The translations under genes were made by a program, and so were the position numbers. A stretch of 64,000 bases of DNA from Fragum whitleyi. Lineage: Eukaryota > Mollusca > Bivalvia > Cardiida > Cardiidae. Location of the stretch: NCBI GenBank assembly GCA_948146395.1, contig OX411559.1, positions 30,968,708-31,032,707 on the forward strand. Reading direction: 5' to 3'. Below, one piece after another: positions 23,036 through 35,282 of this stretch; the stretch's first letter is position 1, and each line of letters starts with the position of its first letter. The notes under the pieces are model-generated. The model was not told the origin of the DNA, searched no databases, and was given only the letters and a program-made list of their open reading frames with translations.

Positions 23036-23399
23036 ACTAAAATAATTTTATAATATAAGGGAGTTTCCAGAAGGCCCATTATCGCCTGATGTATTAATAT
23101 AAATCACCATCCGTATGATAGCTTACCTAAGAACGATAAATATACTTCACTTTATTTATTCATTCTCGAGTTTTGTCCCATTATATACTGGCGTCAATAA
23201 AAACGCCTCAGTCATATAGAAAGGACAGTAAATTACAAACGACACGTTTCAAGTTAAAAAATCTCTCATCATAATGAAGACTAATTCATTGCAGTTCATA
23301 ACACACAAGAACTGTTTTTCAATCGAAAGATGTACAGTAGTTATCCAGCTTCAAACTATTCGTAACATCGCTCATATTTTTCCGTAGAAAGTACCTCGG

Positions 23400-23765
23400 A
23401 AGTAAATGTAGTAATTTTTGTCATTTTTAGGTTATTCGGCTCCTGACGGTACTTTGGCTAACACGCTTGAAGACAAGCAAATTCCTTTAATGCTTTCATA
23501 TCGTCTATGGAAATCATTTTGGCATATTATGATTTGAAAGCAAAACGCAGTAAAACACTGCGTTTTGTTTTTAAATCATAATATGCCCAATTTTTTTACC
23601 GAAAGGCCTACGTTGATTTTGTTTTTCGCAGCGTCATCCTCAGCTTTGTTTGTGACGTCATATAAACCCACGTACGAAATGACGCGCTTTCATGGATGTG
23701 CCCGTATTATTCCCGAGGTCTATTCCGTAGAATCGTCGAGGGTTCCCGAATGGCTTCAAACGTGA
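23400..23765 (+). mobile_element. MITE family G, copy 1
   Basis: Contains the hairpin tttgaaagcaaaacgcagta / cactgcgttttgttttt and the stretch 'gcgtcatcctcagctttgtt ... gacgtcatataaaccca ... gaggtctattccg'. The same order occurs inverted at 25050-25400, so the two copies form an inverted pair about 1.3 kb apart. Confidence 0.65.
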
Positions 23766-23817
23766 AAACCCCTTATTTGGAGGCAACAACCGTAGTGACC
23801 ACACGGCCTGGTAACCA

Positions 23818-23965
23818 AAGCATCAGCCCTGCGTTCAGGATGAAAACGTTAGCGAAGCGTTTTCGAAATGATACCCCGCTTTGCACGTATGTGCACGTGC
23901 AAAGCAGGGTATCATCTCAAAGCGCTCGCGAAATGCTTTTACATCCTGAACAGGGCAGGTTTATG
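23818..23965. mobile_element. Palindromic MITE, best-preserved copy
   Basis: Arms of about 65 bp: ccctgcgttcaggatgaaaa ... gataccccgctttgcacgt and the inverse acgtgcaaagcagggtatca ... tttacatcctgaacagggca. Relatives with weaker arms are at 1441-1620, 7590-7760 and 17590-17770. Confidence 0.75.
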
Positions 23966-24002
23966 TTACTCAGTGAACAATGAAAATTGCACAGAGGCAA
24001 GG

Positions 24003-24260
24003 TAAGTGCCTCGGTGACCTAGTGGTAATTGAACTCGACTCGTGACCTGGAGGTCCGTGGTTCGAGCCCAATCGTCGCCGGGTTGTGCAAAACACTTAAT
24101 AGCCAGTCCCAAATTACCCAGCTGTAAAATTGGGTAGCAGTGGGCTTAGAATACTGCCTCTCTCAGAGTCGTAAAAATTTCAAGATTGAGTTTTCGAGAG
24201 CGACCATATAAACTTTAGTTTTCGTCGCAATCGATCTGAAATAAATTAGTATAAACTAAA
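24003..24260 (+). mobile_element. tRNA-derived SINE (family 2)
   Basis: The tRNA-like head has 'gacctagtggtaattgaact' (A-box region) and 'ggttcgagccca' (B-box). A body unlike family 1 follows ('ttacccagctgtaaaattgg', 'cagagtcgtaaaaatttcaa'), and the tail is taaactaaactaagg. Only one copy was seen in the window. Confidence 0.65.
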
Positions 24261-24264
24261 CTAA

Positions 24265-25045
24265 GGTAAGGTAGAATGACGCTTATCTATTCTGAAAGAA
24301 AACGTTATCCATAAGGCGAAGCGCACGGGTTTTCTTTGATAACGAACCAGAATAGAAGCTGATAAGGGTGTAGTGTTGGCTCAATATTTCGTGAAAAACT
24401 CTCCAGTAACAAGTGACATGAACGAATGTGATTTATACTCAAGAAAGAAGAGACAATGGCGTTCATGTAAAGATGTGCCCAATATGGACAATGGGGCTTA
24501 ACCGATCTTGAGACACCTAAATCTCCAATACGATTTCTAAAAAAATATTTCGACTCACTGATTGTCCATAAGCCACAATATCTTTTTTGTGCCAAAGGTT
24601 GATAGTTGTCTATCGGAAACTGGTCATGAAGACAAGAAACTTGAACCCAAGTTGGAACTACTTTTTTGAAAAGCTATTGACATCTGACTAGATTTTTCTC
24701 GCACACTTATACTGGTAGACAGAAAAGCGTCCACCAAAAATCGTTTTTACAGGATCGACCCTATTTCAAGAGCCCAAAGCTACAGTACCAATAATCGTAA
24801 TAGTGGCCTTGCAACAAAAGAAGTAATATTATGGGGATGAGAGTCTTTTTCACTGCGTTTATTGGGGTATAAAGTGCAATTGCCTTAGCACATGGCAAAT
24901 AACGCCCGTTGTGAATGGAGTTTTATAAAAGCTAGTCTGTTTTTTGATCTGTGTAAAATGCCTACCAGAAAAGAAATGAAAATTTTTCACTGAAGTTTTT
25001 TTTTTTTGACATCATTATTTCGCACGATGACGACGACAACGACAC
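24265..25045. other. Stretch without recognised feature
   Basis: Open frames of up to 96 codons show no domain. No repeat partner was noticed. Confidence 0.3.
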
Positions 25046-25049
25046 CAAT

Positions 25050-25400
25050 GCTTACACTCGGGACCCTCGGTGATTCTGCGGTATAGACCTCGGGAATGAT
25101 AAGGGCGCAGCCATGAAAGCGTGTTATATCGCACGTGGATTTATATGACGTCACTAACAAACCTAAGGATGACGTTGCGAAAAATAAAATCAACCGTAAG
25201 GTTAGAATTGGGCATATTATTATTTGAAAACAAAAACGCAGTGTATTACTGCGTTTTGTTTTCAAATTATAACATGCTAAAATGATCTCCACAGACGATC
25301 GGAAAACATTAAAGGAATAAACTATTATTCAAGCGTATAAACCAAAGTACCACCAGGAGCCAAATTACCGAAAAAATGACCAAAATTACTACACTTACGT
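25050..25400 (-). mobile_element. MITE family G, copy 2 (inverted)
   Basis: The reverse complement of the 23400-23765 element, including its hairpin (aaaacaaaaacgcagtgtat / tactgcgttttgttttc at 25228-25266). Moderate divergence. Confidence 0.6.
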
Positions 25401-25404
25401 CCGA

Positions 25405-26245
25405 AGTACTTTCTAGTTTACGGAAAAGTCCGAGCGATGTTCCGAATGCAATGCTTATACTTACCTCGTGCTTTTGTCTACCTCGGATTTTCTCCGAGAT
25501 CAGCCGAGCTTAAAATCACAGTTTTACCTCGAAACCTGCATCTGCTTTGATTTTTGACCAGTTTAAAAGTTAAAAACCTCGTCGTCTAGACATGGGTTAA
25601 AGAATTTCCGGATGGCTCCTTTTGGCGTATGGAACTGGTCTAGTCACTATCAATAACTCCGTGATAAACATCGTTCATTTGTTCCTGGTTGGAGCTATTT
25701 AATCTTAAAATATTGATCAAATATATTTGTTGCTAAAGCTTTCAAAGCAGGGATCGTCCGAGAATGAGGAAACTATTTCTGACTAGTTCGATAACTTAAA
25801 TTTAATACGCTTTTTTTGTAAAACTTTTATTTAAAAAAAAAAGTTGGAACAGGAAGTATCATAAACCCCAAAAATCTAGATTTTAAATAATTTTGAATTT
25901 TAAATGCTTTGATACAAATTGCACCGGAATTAAAATATCATATCGTAGAATTTCTAGTTAAAAAAAGAAATGCTTTAAAATGGAAGTATGATTATATTTT
26001 TACTACAGAACAATAGCAATAACTATTGGGTAAGGACAAATTCCCTCCTGGACATAATCCCTCCCGGAAATACCCCCCCCCTCCCCGGACAAAAGCCCTC
26101 CGGACATAATCTATAACGAAAATCAACCCACCCGGACAAAAGCCCTTCCTACATATTGATTGTATTTATAAGTTTATTTTTTATGTCTTTATTTTTATTA
26201 TCTTATAAATAATTTAGATTATGTATCAATGATAAGTAATATATA
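25405..26245. other. Stretch without recognised feature
   Basis: Short local repeats of the type cctccggacataat / ctcctggacataatccctcc at 26040-26150, with a C8 run. No gene. Confidence 0.35.
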
Positions 26246-26247
26246 TA

Positions 26248-27780
26248 GAGGATAATCGTTTGCTTCAGTGTAAGATCGATTTATATTCATTGAGTGAACA
26301 ACAAAAGCTATATTTTCACGAGTGGTGGAGCCACGAGTGAAAATATAGCTTTTGCTGTTCACGAAATGAAATATTAATCGATCTTACTCGAAAAACAAAC
26401 GATTATTCTATTTCTTTATTGCAAAAATGAGACAAAATGTAACATTTCTAGGACATATTTTCGAAAAGCGCGTCACTTTGCGCGTGATTGCTATGCAACG
26501 TTCATTGTGACGTCACTTATTTCGCCCCGCATAGATAACGTCAGATGGGATGAAATGCACAAAGTAGGGTATAGAGTAGATCCGGGTAATTCCGTACATG
26601 CGGGAAATTCCGTACACTTGAATTAATTACGTATTTCTTATAAAATGCATTTCAAATTATTTTAAAAATAAACCTGGTTTTAAAAAAGCCAATATACCTC
26701 AAACCATATATAGGATAATTACCACGCAATCGTAACCTTATGTTTTGCTCATCGCCGATTTAAGGCGGCACTACCTGAGTCACTCCCTAATTCTCAAATA
26801 CCCAGTCAGATAAGTACGAAAAGGTCACTCGGTACCATCTGTCCAAATGTTTGTATATATACCCAATGCTTACGTGAATTGTGAATCATAGTTTAACTTA
26901 TTGAAGAATAAGAAATACTTTTCACTCTCCTGGTAATATTTTTTGTGAAACCTAGTCCTTTGTAGATGAAATGAGATTTTTCATACGGTACGGAATTAGC
27001 CCACATTGAGAAAACTACAATTGTAGGGGGAGGCTAATTTCGTACAGGCCAATATTATTTTACCCATCAAGATCATAACAAATGATGATTGACATTATAT
27101 ATTTGTTTAGGATAATCAAAACCTTGTAACTGCAGGTTGAAAAGGCTTGACTAACGTGCATTTGCCCAGCGGTCCCAGACCAATTAGTTTTTCTTCGAGA
27201 AACAGTTTAGCCGAATGAAGCAGTAGTTACAGTGTTTTGATCGCCCACTAACGTTTAAAATTTTCTCAGTGGATGCGCAAATCCATCTACCAAGCATGAG
27301 GAGGTCCAATTATTCCCTCATAGGCTCGCCAGACTTAATACTTAGAAGCCCATGATTGCCTTTTAGGAACATGTTAAACTGTCTAAATTATGAATATGCC
27401 CCATCCACCAAACTAAGCTATTACTTTTACCGCCCCGTTATTCATAACCGATTTTCCCGACGAAGCGTACGAATTAACCCGCTTATGTACGGAATTGGCC
27501 GGTATCAACTACGGGCCTTTATGGTTATTTTTCTAAACATATGACATAGTTTTAAGAGTTAAATAAGGAGTATTCGCTAGAAGAAATATAATAGCATTAA
27601 GAAAGTATGTTATTATGATCGTCCTAAAAGAGACGCTCTCAAAATAATCGAAACTATCCAAATCCGTACGGAATTACCCGGACCGACTCTAAGTTTTTGA
27701 TAATTTCACTACTTTTGCGGTGAGATAATCAAGTGTTAATCTACCGTTATTTCTCGATAAACCACCGAAAAGCATTAAAG
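26248..27780. mobile_element. MITE family D, interrupted copy
   Basis: The first part (26248-26573) has the long ctatattttcacgagtgg palindrome and 'gcgcgtcactttgcgcgtga'. The second part (27690-27780) has 'gataatttcactacttttgc' and the cgttatttctcgataaacc end. The copies at 14984 and 44098 run through this point without a break, so the 1.1-kb sequence between is an insertion. Confidence 0.75.
26574..27689. mobile_element. 1.1-kb DNA element with TA target duplication
   Basis: The terminal inverted repeats are GAGTAGATCCGGGTAATTCC(GTAC) on the left and the inverse of GAGTCGGTCCGGGTAATTCC(GTAC) on the right. TA is duplicated at 26572-26573 and 27690-27691. The interior has further copies of the end motif in both orientations (near 26607, 26987, 27040, 27460 and 27485). 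No transposase frame is recognisable. TA duplication suggests a Tc1/mariner-type enzyme supplied elsewhere; that is inference. Confidence 0.8.
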
Positions 27781-27876
27781 AAATATAAACGTTTTGGTTG
27801 CTGATATTCTAAAAGTCGAAATAAGGTGACATAATAACCTTCTCAACACACACATACATGTATATATATATATATA

Positions 27877-28022
27877 GAGAATAGATGGTTGGTGACTTGA
27901 GATGGAAAAGTTTATCGGGCAAGGCGTAGGAATTTATCTGGTGAGCCGGAGGCGAACCGGATAAATTCCGCAGCCGAGCCCGATAAACTTTTCCATCTCA
28001 AGTCACCAACCATCTATTCTAT
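27877..28022. mobile_element. Near-perfect palindromic element
   Basis: The arms are about 43 bp (agaatagatggttggtgact ... aaagtttatcgggc and the exact inverse), with an inner cggaatttatcc/ggataaattccg pair. About 146 bp in total. It lies beside a short TATATA tract (27860-27875). No second copy was noticed. Confidence 0.75.
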
Positions 28023-28029
28023 TTATCCT

Positions 28030-28810
28030 GTTACAAGTGTTTAAAGTCTATTCGTTATTTGTTTACGAAAAATTAATCTGATCCCGATTTACAACTCCGA
28101 TACTCGGCGAGTCCTCAGGGTGAACGCGTGAAAGATTGGGGTGATCGCTTACGGCTAAAGAACTCGAACATTGAGAGGATTTCAAATGCTGCAGCAAGAA
28201 AAAAATCAACAAAAGAAAACTTGAGAAATACGTACATACCTTAATGATTAAGAAGATATGAACCGGGTGATTTTCGGAATCTCAAACGTCCTTTTTTCTC
28301 TGAAGATTTGATGTCATGCAGCTAAAAGCAAATCTCAATTCAATGCCTTCCTTGCTATTAATCAGAGGATGGACATAGATTGAGATCAGATGCAAAGCTA
28401 CTGTATTCGAAATCCTCCTCGGTCGAATAATCCTGCGTTAAATCCATTCAGATAAATGTTTTAAAATCCTGACAGTTTTACGAGGTGGAATGTAAACACC
28501 GACATAAGCTTCGTCACAATATTATAGATTACGTCATCAGTCATGAATTACGTCATCGATATGGTCGCGATTTGATTTTAAAAGATATATGAGAATCGAG
28601 TGAAATATTTTTATCTGGAAAAGATACTCAAATCAAAAAGAGAAAAAATGTTAGAGAGAACTGTTTTCAGACCTAATAGCCGAAAAAAAGAAGATCCGGC
28701 AGACCACGTGACCAAGTGACATGATAAAGCTGTCACGTGATCAATTGACCTGATATCAACAAGTTTATCATACCCCCTTTTATCAGGCAATATTTATAGC
28801 TAGTGACAGG
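28030..28810. other. Stretch without recognised gene
   Basis: Non-coding. Near 28705-28745 there is a loose inverted pair of cacgtgac/gtcacgtg. Nothing further is supported. Confidence 0.35.

Positions 28811-28816
<6 letters not shown>

Positions 28817-28893
<77 letters not shown>
28817..28893. repeat. (TA)n tract, left of Penelope-like element
   Basis: About 77 bp of pure TA. With the much longer tract at 31313-31580 it brackets the retroelement, so the element appears to have inserted into, or carried, a TA microsatellite. Confidence 0.95.
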
Positions 28894-28900
<7 letters not shown>

Positions 28901-28966
28901 ATCCAAGTAACCAGAACAAGAATTATATAAATAAAACAAAAAACGACACTAGAAATCAATTTTAAT

Positions 28967-29008
28967 AACGTGCCAACCGGTTTCGCTGCTGCTCATCAGG
29001 GCGACGTT
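28967..29008 (-). ncRNA. Hammerhead ribozyme (type I, minimal), 3' terminal repeat
   Basis: On the minus strand: stem I AACGTCGCC with GGCACGTT (one bulged C), core CTGATGA, stem II GC-AGCA-GC, core GAAA, then CCGG-T and the cleavage-site T before GGC. Stem III is only A-CC/GG-U without a loop. Known Penelope-type hammerheads have such tiny stems and work best as dimers. It lies just after the stop codon of the RT frame. Confidence 0.85.
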
Positions 29009-29074
29009 AATAATTTAATGAAACGACGTTACCAACGTAACAACGTCACAACGTCAACGTCAAAACAAACATTG

Positions 29075-31072
29075 TCATATAACATTCAGTTTAGGACAAA
29101 ATATATTTATAAAGTATTTTTCTTTTGTTAATCTAGTGGAAACATCATTAATTTTGAATTTATAAAACGGGAATATTAAGAATTTTGGGTCTTTTTTTGA
29201 ACAGTTATCCAAATGTGAACTTAAAGGTAGCTGTCGTATTGATGGGTCCCTAATTTGTTGCTTGTGTATTGTAACCCTATTTCTCAATTTATCCCCAGTT
29301 TGTCCTATGTAAAATTCAGTACATCCATTACACATTAACACATACAAACAATTACTAATTGTACAATCCATGTTTTCTTTTGCATGAAAAATTTTATCTT
29401 TTATTTTAAAAACCTCTCCCTCAAAGATATATTTACAAAGTCCACAACGTGGTTCATTACATTTTTTTACACAAGGTTTTGAATGTGTATCTCTGTATTC
29501 CGACTTGATCAAAATCTGTTTAAGATTGGGTAATTGCCTTTTACACTTGATTACTTTATTTTCTCTTAGAATTTTTGACATTGTTTTGTCATTTTGCAAA
29601 ATTTCAAAATTATTCTTAACAATCCCGTATAGCTCTCTATTGCGGGGGTTGAATGTCGAAATATAGGGTAAAACTGTATTTTCTTCTTTTTCATTTACTT
29701 TTAAAAGAGAACTCCTTGGTATTTTTATAGCTTTATCTATTCCTGCCTCTATTACTCCTATTGGATATTTTCTTTCAATTAAGATGTCTTTGAGTTCATT
29801 TAACCTGCATTGCAAAATAGCCTTATCGGATACAATCATACAAATTCTTCGAGCCAATGAGAAGGGGATATTAATTTTGCAATGCTTTGGGTGACAAGAC
29901 TTGAAATTTAAATACTGTTTTGAGTCTGTTGATTTAAAATATATATCTGTCGTTATCTCAGTACCATTTTTTAATATCAGCACATCAAGAAAGGGCATTT
30001 TAATAGAACTTGTGTCTATTTTAAACTTTATGTCTTTATGTAAAGAATTCAAAATTCTGTGAAAATCAGATAATTCTTCTAATGAGTATATCCAGAAAAT
30101 AAAACAATCATCAAGAAATCTTTTCCATTGATTGTAAACATAGTTCGCAAATTCTTCATTCTTAAATTGTCGAATTATTGTGTACATTCTATCTTCTAAA
30201 AATCCTAGTACTAAAGTAGCGTATGTCGGCGCAACCTTTGTCCCCATGGCTGTACCTTTGCATTGATTATAATATGCCGAATTAAAACTAAAATTGTTAT
30301 TTTCTAAAACTATTTTTAACCCTTCTAAAATAAAGAGTTTATTAAATCTGCTATGAATTAGCATGGGATATTTATCTAGCCAATACGTAATAGCTTCATA
30401 ACCTAGTTCATGTGGTATATTTGTATATAGACTTACAATGTCAAACGATACCAGAACAGTATCAATTTTTACAGAACTGGGGATAAAGTTTAAAAAGTCA
30501 ACATCATCTCTAAGATAGCTTTGCACTTTTGTAGTAAAAGGTTTTAAAAGTAAGTCTAAAAGACAACTCAGGCGACTAGTTTCGCAAGAAGGACCTGCTA
30601 CAATCGGTCTCATTTTCAAATCTAATGGATCAACTTTTTCAATATATTCGTTATTAGAAGTTTCACATATATTTTGAATAATTGAACTTTTGTGAATTTT
30701 CGGAAGTCCATAAAAAGTACTAGTTTTGTATTCAAATTTCAATAAAAAATCTTTTTCCTGTTTGGTAATCTTTTCGTTACTTTTAATCAAATTTGTTATT
30801 GAATTTAAAATTTGTGCTGAATCTGCATGAGGTATAGATTTATAATAGATTGCATCTGAAAGCATTTCATTAATCTTCTTTTTGTAAAATTCTTTATTCA
30901 TAATGACTATTCCGCCTCCTTTGTCTGCTTCTTTAATAATAATAGATGAATCATCTGTTAGAGATTTGATTGATTTACGTTGATTAAGTGAAATATTTTG
31001 TTTTGTTTTATTATCATGAATTAATACATTACAACATAAAGATTTTGTGGTAGAAATATAATCATCAAGGTT
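29075..31072 (-). pseudogene. Penelope-like reverse transcriptase with GIY-YIG endonuclease, 5'-truncated
   Basis: From the first Met (30901) the frame has 608 residues. It is open upstream for about 57 more codons, including the typical 'KEADKGG' start of the RT core, until the inversion junction. RT motifs: A with 'FDIVSLYTNIP' (152-163), B with 'GTAMGTKVAP' (216-225), C with 'RFLDD' (261-265). A Cys-rich linker 'CVKKCNEPRCGLC' precedes a C-terminal GIY-YIG nuclease ('LYVLM', 'FYIGQTGDKLRNR', about residues 505-600). In this family the RT copies the element RNA, primed at a nick made by the nuclease. The reading frame is otherwise intact, suggesting a fairly young copy, but it lacks the N-terminus. 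Confidence 0.9.
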
Positions 31073-31230
31073 TTTATAAATTCAAAATTAATGATGTTTC
31101 CACTAGATTAACAAAAGAAAAATACTTTATAAATATATTTTGTCCTAAACTGAATGTTATATGACAATGTTTGTTTTGACGTTGACGTTGTGACGTTGTT
31201 ACGTTGGTAACGTCGTTTCATTAAATTATT

Positions 31231-31272
31231 AACGTCGCCCTGATGAGCAGCAGCGAAACCGGTTGGCACGTT
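31231..31272 (+). ncRNA. Hammerhead ribozyme (type I, minimal), inverted terminal repeat
   Basis: The identical motif in the inverted copy: stem I 31231-31239 with 31265-31272, CTGATGA 31240-31246, stem II 31247-31254, GAAA 31255-31258, CCGG 31259-31262, predicted cleavage after 31264. It faces the opposite way to the copy at 28967-29008. Confidence 0.85.
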
Positions 31273-31312
31273 ATTAAAATTGATTTCTAGTGTCGTTTTT
31301 TGTTTTATTTAT

Positions 31313-31582
<270 letters not shown>

Positions 31583-31589
31583 CCCAATA

Positions 31590-31848
31590 TCTATGGAAAG
31601 TTCCCTATGCATTTAAGAACCTATCAGGCGTTTACAATTTCAATTAAATAAGTGAAATACCGATTTTTTCTCAGCTTTTTTTAATTGAATGAAGTTGTTG
31701 TTATATGTTTTTCAGTGAGTTTGGAGCGGGTTTGAATGGTTTGAGTGAGTGTTTGGAATGAATTAATGGATCGATGAGGGAATGGTTTGGAATGGTTTTG
31801 ATCCAGATGAATGTCAATTTCACGATTTAATGCACAATGTGAGATGAA
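31590..31848 (-). mobile_element. MITE family A, truncated copy
   Basis: It begins at 'gcatttaagaacctatcagg' (mid-element), right after the TA tract, and ends 'gtcaatttcacgatttaa'. The missing half suggests that the TA tract and retroelement were inserted in it or recombined with it. Confidence 0.7.
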
Positions 31849-31849
31849 T

Positions 31850-32300
31850 AGAAATATTTGGTAAAAGTTTCATCCAAATCTATCCATAACTGAAGCGGGA
31901 ATTACGTTCACAAAATTGGGACGTACGCGAGGTCGAACGTATTGACGTCAGGACGGACTGATAGACGTCGTAGATGATACCATTTTACGTCCACATTAGG
32001 ATGCGTATCAAAACGGAATAAATAATCGAACATACAAACAAACAGACAGACAAACAAACTAAGACACGGAAAGAAGCAACCCAAAAACGAAAAAATCAAA
32101 CATAACAAAACGAATCAGAATAGCTCACATGAAAACAATCGAACACACTCTAACGCAAGAAAGCAAGGGAAACGACTGGTTGATCATATGATCATAGATT
32201 ATAGCTCTTTTAATGATTTATCCACTGCGCAATGAACCTACCCCTTTAACGTAAGGGAAATGATAAAATGGATTCAGGAAGTTTGAAACTAATAATTACA
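31850..32300. other. Stretch without recognised feature
   Basis: Purine-rich 'acaaacaaacagacagacaaac' low-complexity near 32033-32060. No gene. Confidence 0.35.
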
Positions 32301-32399
32301 ATAAATGGAGTATTGTGTTATCAAACAAGATGATTTGATACATGTAGAGCTGAAGTTACAAGGTTTTAATCATCAACTGACGTATAGTGAAATATTGTC

Positions 32400-32533
32400 T
32401 TTAAAAAGGAAACCGTTGTCTACTACAGGTCGATGGTTGAGCGCGAAACCATTTGTAACTCCCTATATGTTTATAGGGAGTTACAACCGTTTCGAGCTGA
32501 GCCATCGAGATGTGACAACCTACGTCGAAAAAG
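32400..32533. mobile_element. Palindromic element (MITE-like)
   Basis: gttgtctactacaggtcgat ... 'gtaactccctata' / 'tatagggagttac' ... 'gagccatcgagatgtgacaac' form an imperfect palindrome. A partial relative is near 48563-48625 ('cgatgactcgccggaac' ... 'cgggctgagtcatc'). Confidence 0.6.
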
Positions 32534-32555
32534 CTTGACCTAAGAAATAATTTAT

Positions 32556-32707
32556 TTTCGTGTTGATGTGTCAATGATAAAAGTCTGATGGGGTAGGAGT
32601 TTTATGCAAAAGGTATAACCCGAATGCGGAGCCCGGGGATTTTGTCTTGTATATAACTCCTTCCCCCAAACAGACTTAATTCGTGGACACATCAACGCGA
32701 AAATGAA
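32556..32707. mobile_element. MITE family F, copy 2
   Basis: The ends ttttcgtgttgatgtgtcaa and gtggacacatcaacgcgaaa are inverted repeats, matching the copy at 22853-23035. Confidence 0.75.
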
Positions 32708-32840
32708 ATGACATGTATATCCATTATGTATATCCATAATTCTGTAATTAAAGGGGCGAAGCTGTCTGTGTACACAGAAAACTCATTAAGGAAGCACCTG
32801 TCTTAAGCAAGCCCTTTTTGAATATCTCCCCCTTTTTTGT

Positions 32841-33116
32841 TTGAATGGGTTTTTTACGCCGCTTCCATCAATCCTTCAGTAATATCGCGGCGACTTGAGC
32901 ACCTAACGATGTATTCCTCGTATTTCTGTCACCGGTACGGGTACTACCATTACATCCTATTCTAGCTTCCAGCTGCTATCTCACATAAGTCTACGATTAT
33001 CAACCCATTGGTAAGAGACAAATAGTCGGAAAGCATGAGTACCGCCGTCGGAGATCGAACTCGGGACCTCTAAATTGACAGTCCGACGCTCTACCAACTG
33101 CGCTATGACGGCGGCG
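32841..33116 (-). mobile_element. SINE family 1, complete copy
   Basis: Full structure on the minus strand: head 'catagcgcagttggtagagc' with B-box 'gagttcgatctcc', body and 'gcggcgtaaaaaacccattc' tail. One of the best copies for a consensus. Confidence 0.9.
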
Positions 33117-33398
33117 AATATCCCTTTGGTGTTTGTTTAAAGCAGGTTTGACTATATGCGTTTTACGCAATCATGTTATGATATTGGATAGTTGTCATTT
33201 GAGCGGGATATACGACAAAATGTCGAAAATGTATCGACAGTATTACACGATTCAATATATGTGTTTATCATTTGGTAATGGTAAATATTTCTATATCACT
33301 AGAGCTGAAAACAGTTCGCCACAACTTTTTTTTAACGACCAGATTAACTGTTGCAGATCTAACCAAACTAAGTGGAGCTATTAGACAAATACGACGTA

Positions 33399-33846
33399 CT
33401 TACCTCACTTAATTACAACGTGAAATTGACATTTAACTCTATCAAAACCATTCTAAATCGCTCACTCAGCGCTCCATTCATCCATTCCAGACACTCAATC
33501 CAACCGTTCAAAAACGCTCCAAATTCACTGAAAAACATTAAACAACAACTTCGTTCAAAATAAAAATAGTTTGGGGAAAAATCGGGATGTCATTTACTTA
33601 ATTGAAAATCTAAGCTTCCGATAGGTTCTTGAAGAAATAGGGAGCTATCTATAGATCTTTTATGTATATTTTATTAAAGGGAGGTAATCAATATTGCTAA
33701 TTTTTTCATCCTGAACAAAATTTGCAATACCGGATTACCTCCCATTAGATTCACTCAAAAGTCGCTCAACACATTCATTCAATTTCATTCCTTAATTATT
33801 CCATAATCATCCACCTTGCCAATTTCACGATGTTCTTTACGGTAAC
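33399..33846 (+). mobile_element. MITE family A, complete copy
   Basis: Starts 'aattacaacgtgaaattgac', has the central hairpin around gggaggtaatcaatattgct (33680-33745), and ends 'cacgatgttctttacggta'. Confidence 0.8.
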
Positions 33847-33849
33847 GAT

Positions 33850-34495
33850 GAGTTGTTCTAAGGTCCCAGACGGGCAACTAGTAACCTTTTTGGACAGTTC
33901 CTCAAAAATACTTACAAACGAGCGAAAAGCCTGGCATTCAAATTAAATAAAAGCTTGCGTAATCATGCGACTGATGACGTAATGGATGGCGTATTAGGTT
34001 GTCGCCATTGTGTCAGTTACATTTTATTTCATCAGTTATCTTTCAGGGTCTGCTAGTATAATAGATAACTCTAAGTTTTATTTTAGCCGGATATAAATTT
34101 CAACTAATCAGGGTTGTCGTTTCAGTTGTACCAACTTAAACAACAACCTGATTGGCTAAATCTAATTTCCGTTTAAAATTGAATCAATGGTTATTTTTTT
34201 TCAACTGGTACAGGAATATTCAATTTTAACAAACGAAAAATAAAATGGGGGGGGGGACACTTTGGTTATCATTGCCAATATCATCAAATTCATGCATATG
34301 TATATGTAATGGTTAGGTTCGGAAGGAACGCACGTCTGGGACTAACAATTAGTGTTGCCAGGACACTCAAAAGACCCCTCGAAAAATCAATTTCAAAACA
34401 GAATTCAATACTGTTTGAAACGGTCTTCAAAATTTCCTAAAGTTGAGCCCAAAGTATTATTGTCAAACTAAAACCCTATGTGTACCAATTGTAGA
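33850..34495. other. Stretch without recognised gene
   Basis: Contains a G8 run near 34249 and no credible frame or repeat partner. Confidence 0.3.
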
Positions 34496-34499
34496 CCGG

Positions 34500-35182
34500 A
34501 TGTTGACAATCAACGTTAGGAAAGGACTTTTCATAGTGGAAAAAGGCCCTACCGCGCCATACTCTTTTATATGGGTCGGTCAGAATTTCGTGATTTTCTT
34601 TTGAAAAGAGTCACCCAAGGAACACTCTTGCAATTTTTTTTTGAAATTGGTCCATTGGTTCATGTGAGATATCATTCAGAGATAATAGAGAAAAAAGCTC
34701 TGGCCTACCACGCCCTTATTTATGGGCTAATGAGATTTTCTCAAACGATTCTTAAAAAATGTTACCCAGGAAACGGTCTGGCAAGGTTTCATTGAAATTT
34801 GCCAAGTGGTTGCGGAAAAGATGTCGTTAAAAAATTTCTGGGTGAAAAAAAAAAAAAATAAAAAAATCGCACTCGCAAATCAAAATTTCAATAACAATTT
34901 TTAAAAGGATCACCAAAGGTATGTTCTGGGAAAACTTCATTGAAAGGCTCTATGGTTAAGGATGCAATAAAGTTAAAAAAAATTCATATCCAAAAAAGGG
35001 CACCACCATACCACGTCCTTATTCATTGGTCAAAAAGAATTTCGCGAACAAGCTTTGGAAATGGTCATCTAAGGAATATCACAGGGAAATTTCATTGGAA
35101 TTGGCCCTGCAATCTACGAACAAAAGAAGTTATAATACAGTTAATGACAGACGACACACTACGGACGCAGTGTGATCCTTAA
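34500..35182 (+). mobile_element. Dispersed repeat (related to the one at 16.2-16.7 kb)
   Basis: Phrases such as 'ccaccataccacgtccttattcattggtc' and 'agacgacacactacggacgc' resemble the end of the repeat at 16157-16719, and similar phrases recur within this stretch. The boundaries are estimates. Non-coding. Confidence 0.4.
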
Positions 35183-35282
35183 AGTTTCACCTGAAAAACG
35201 TTGTGTTCAAAAAGTATTAATGTAAAGAGATATGAAGAGCAAAGAAATTTATCTTTCTATATTGGGATTAACCCAAGTATTC

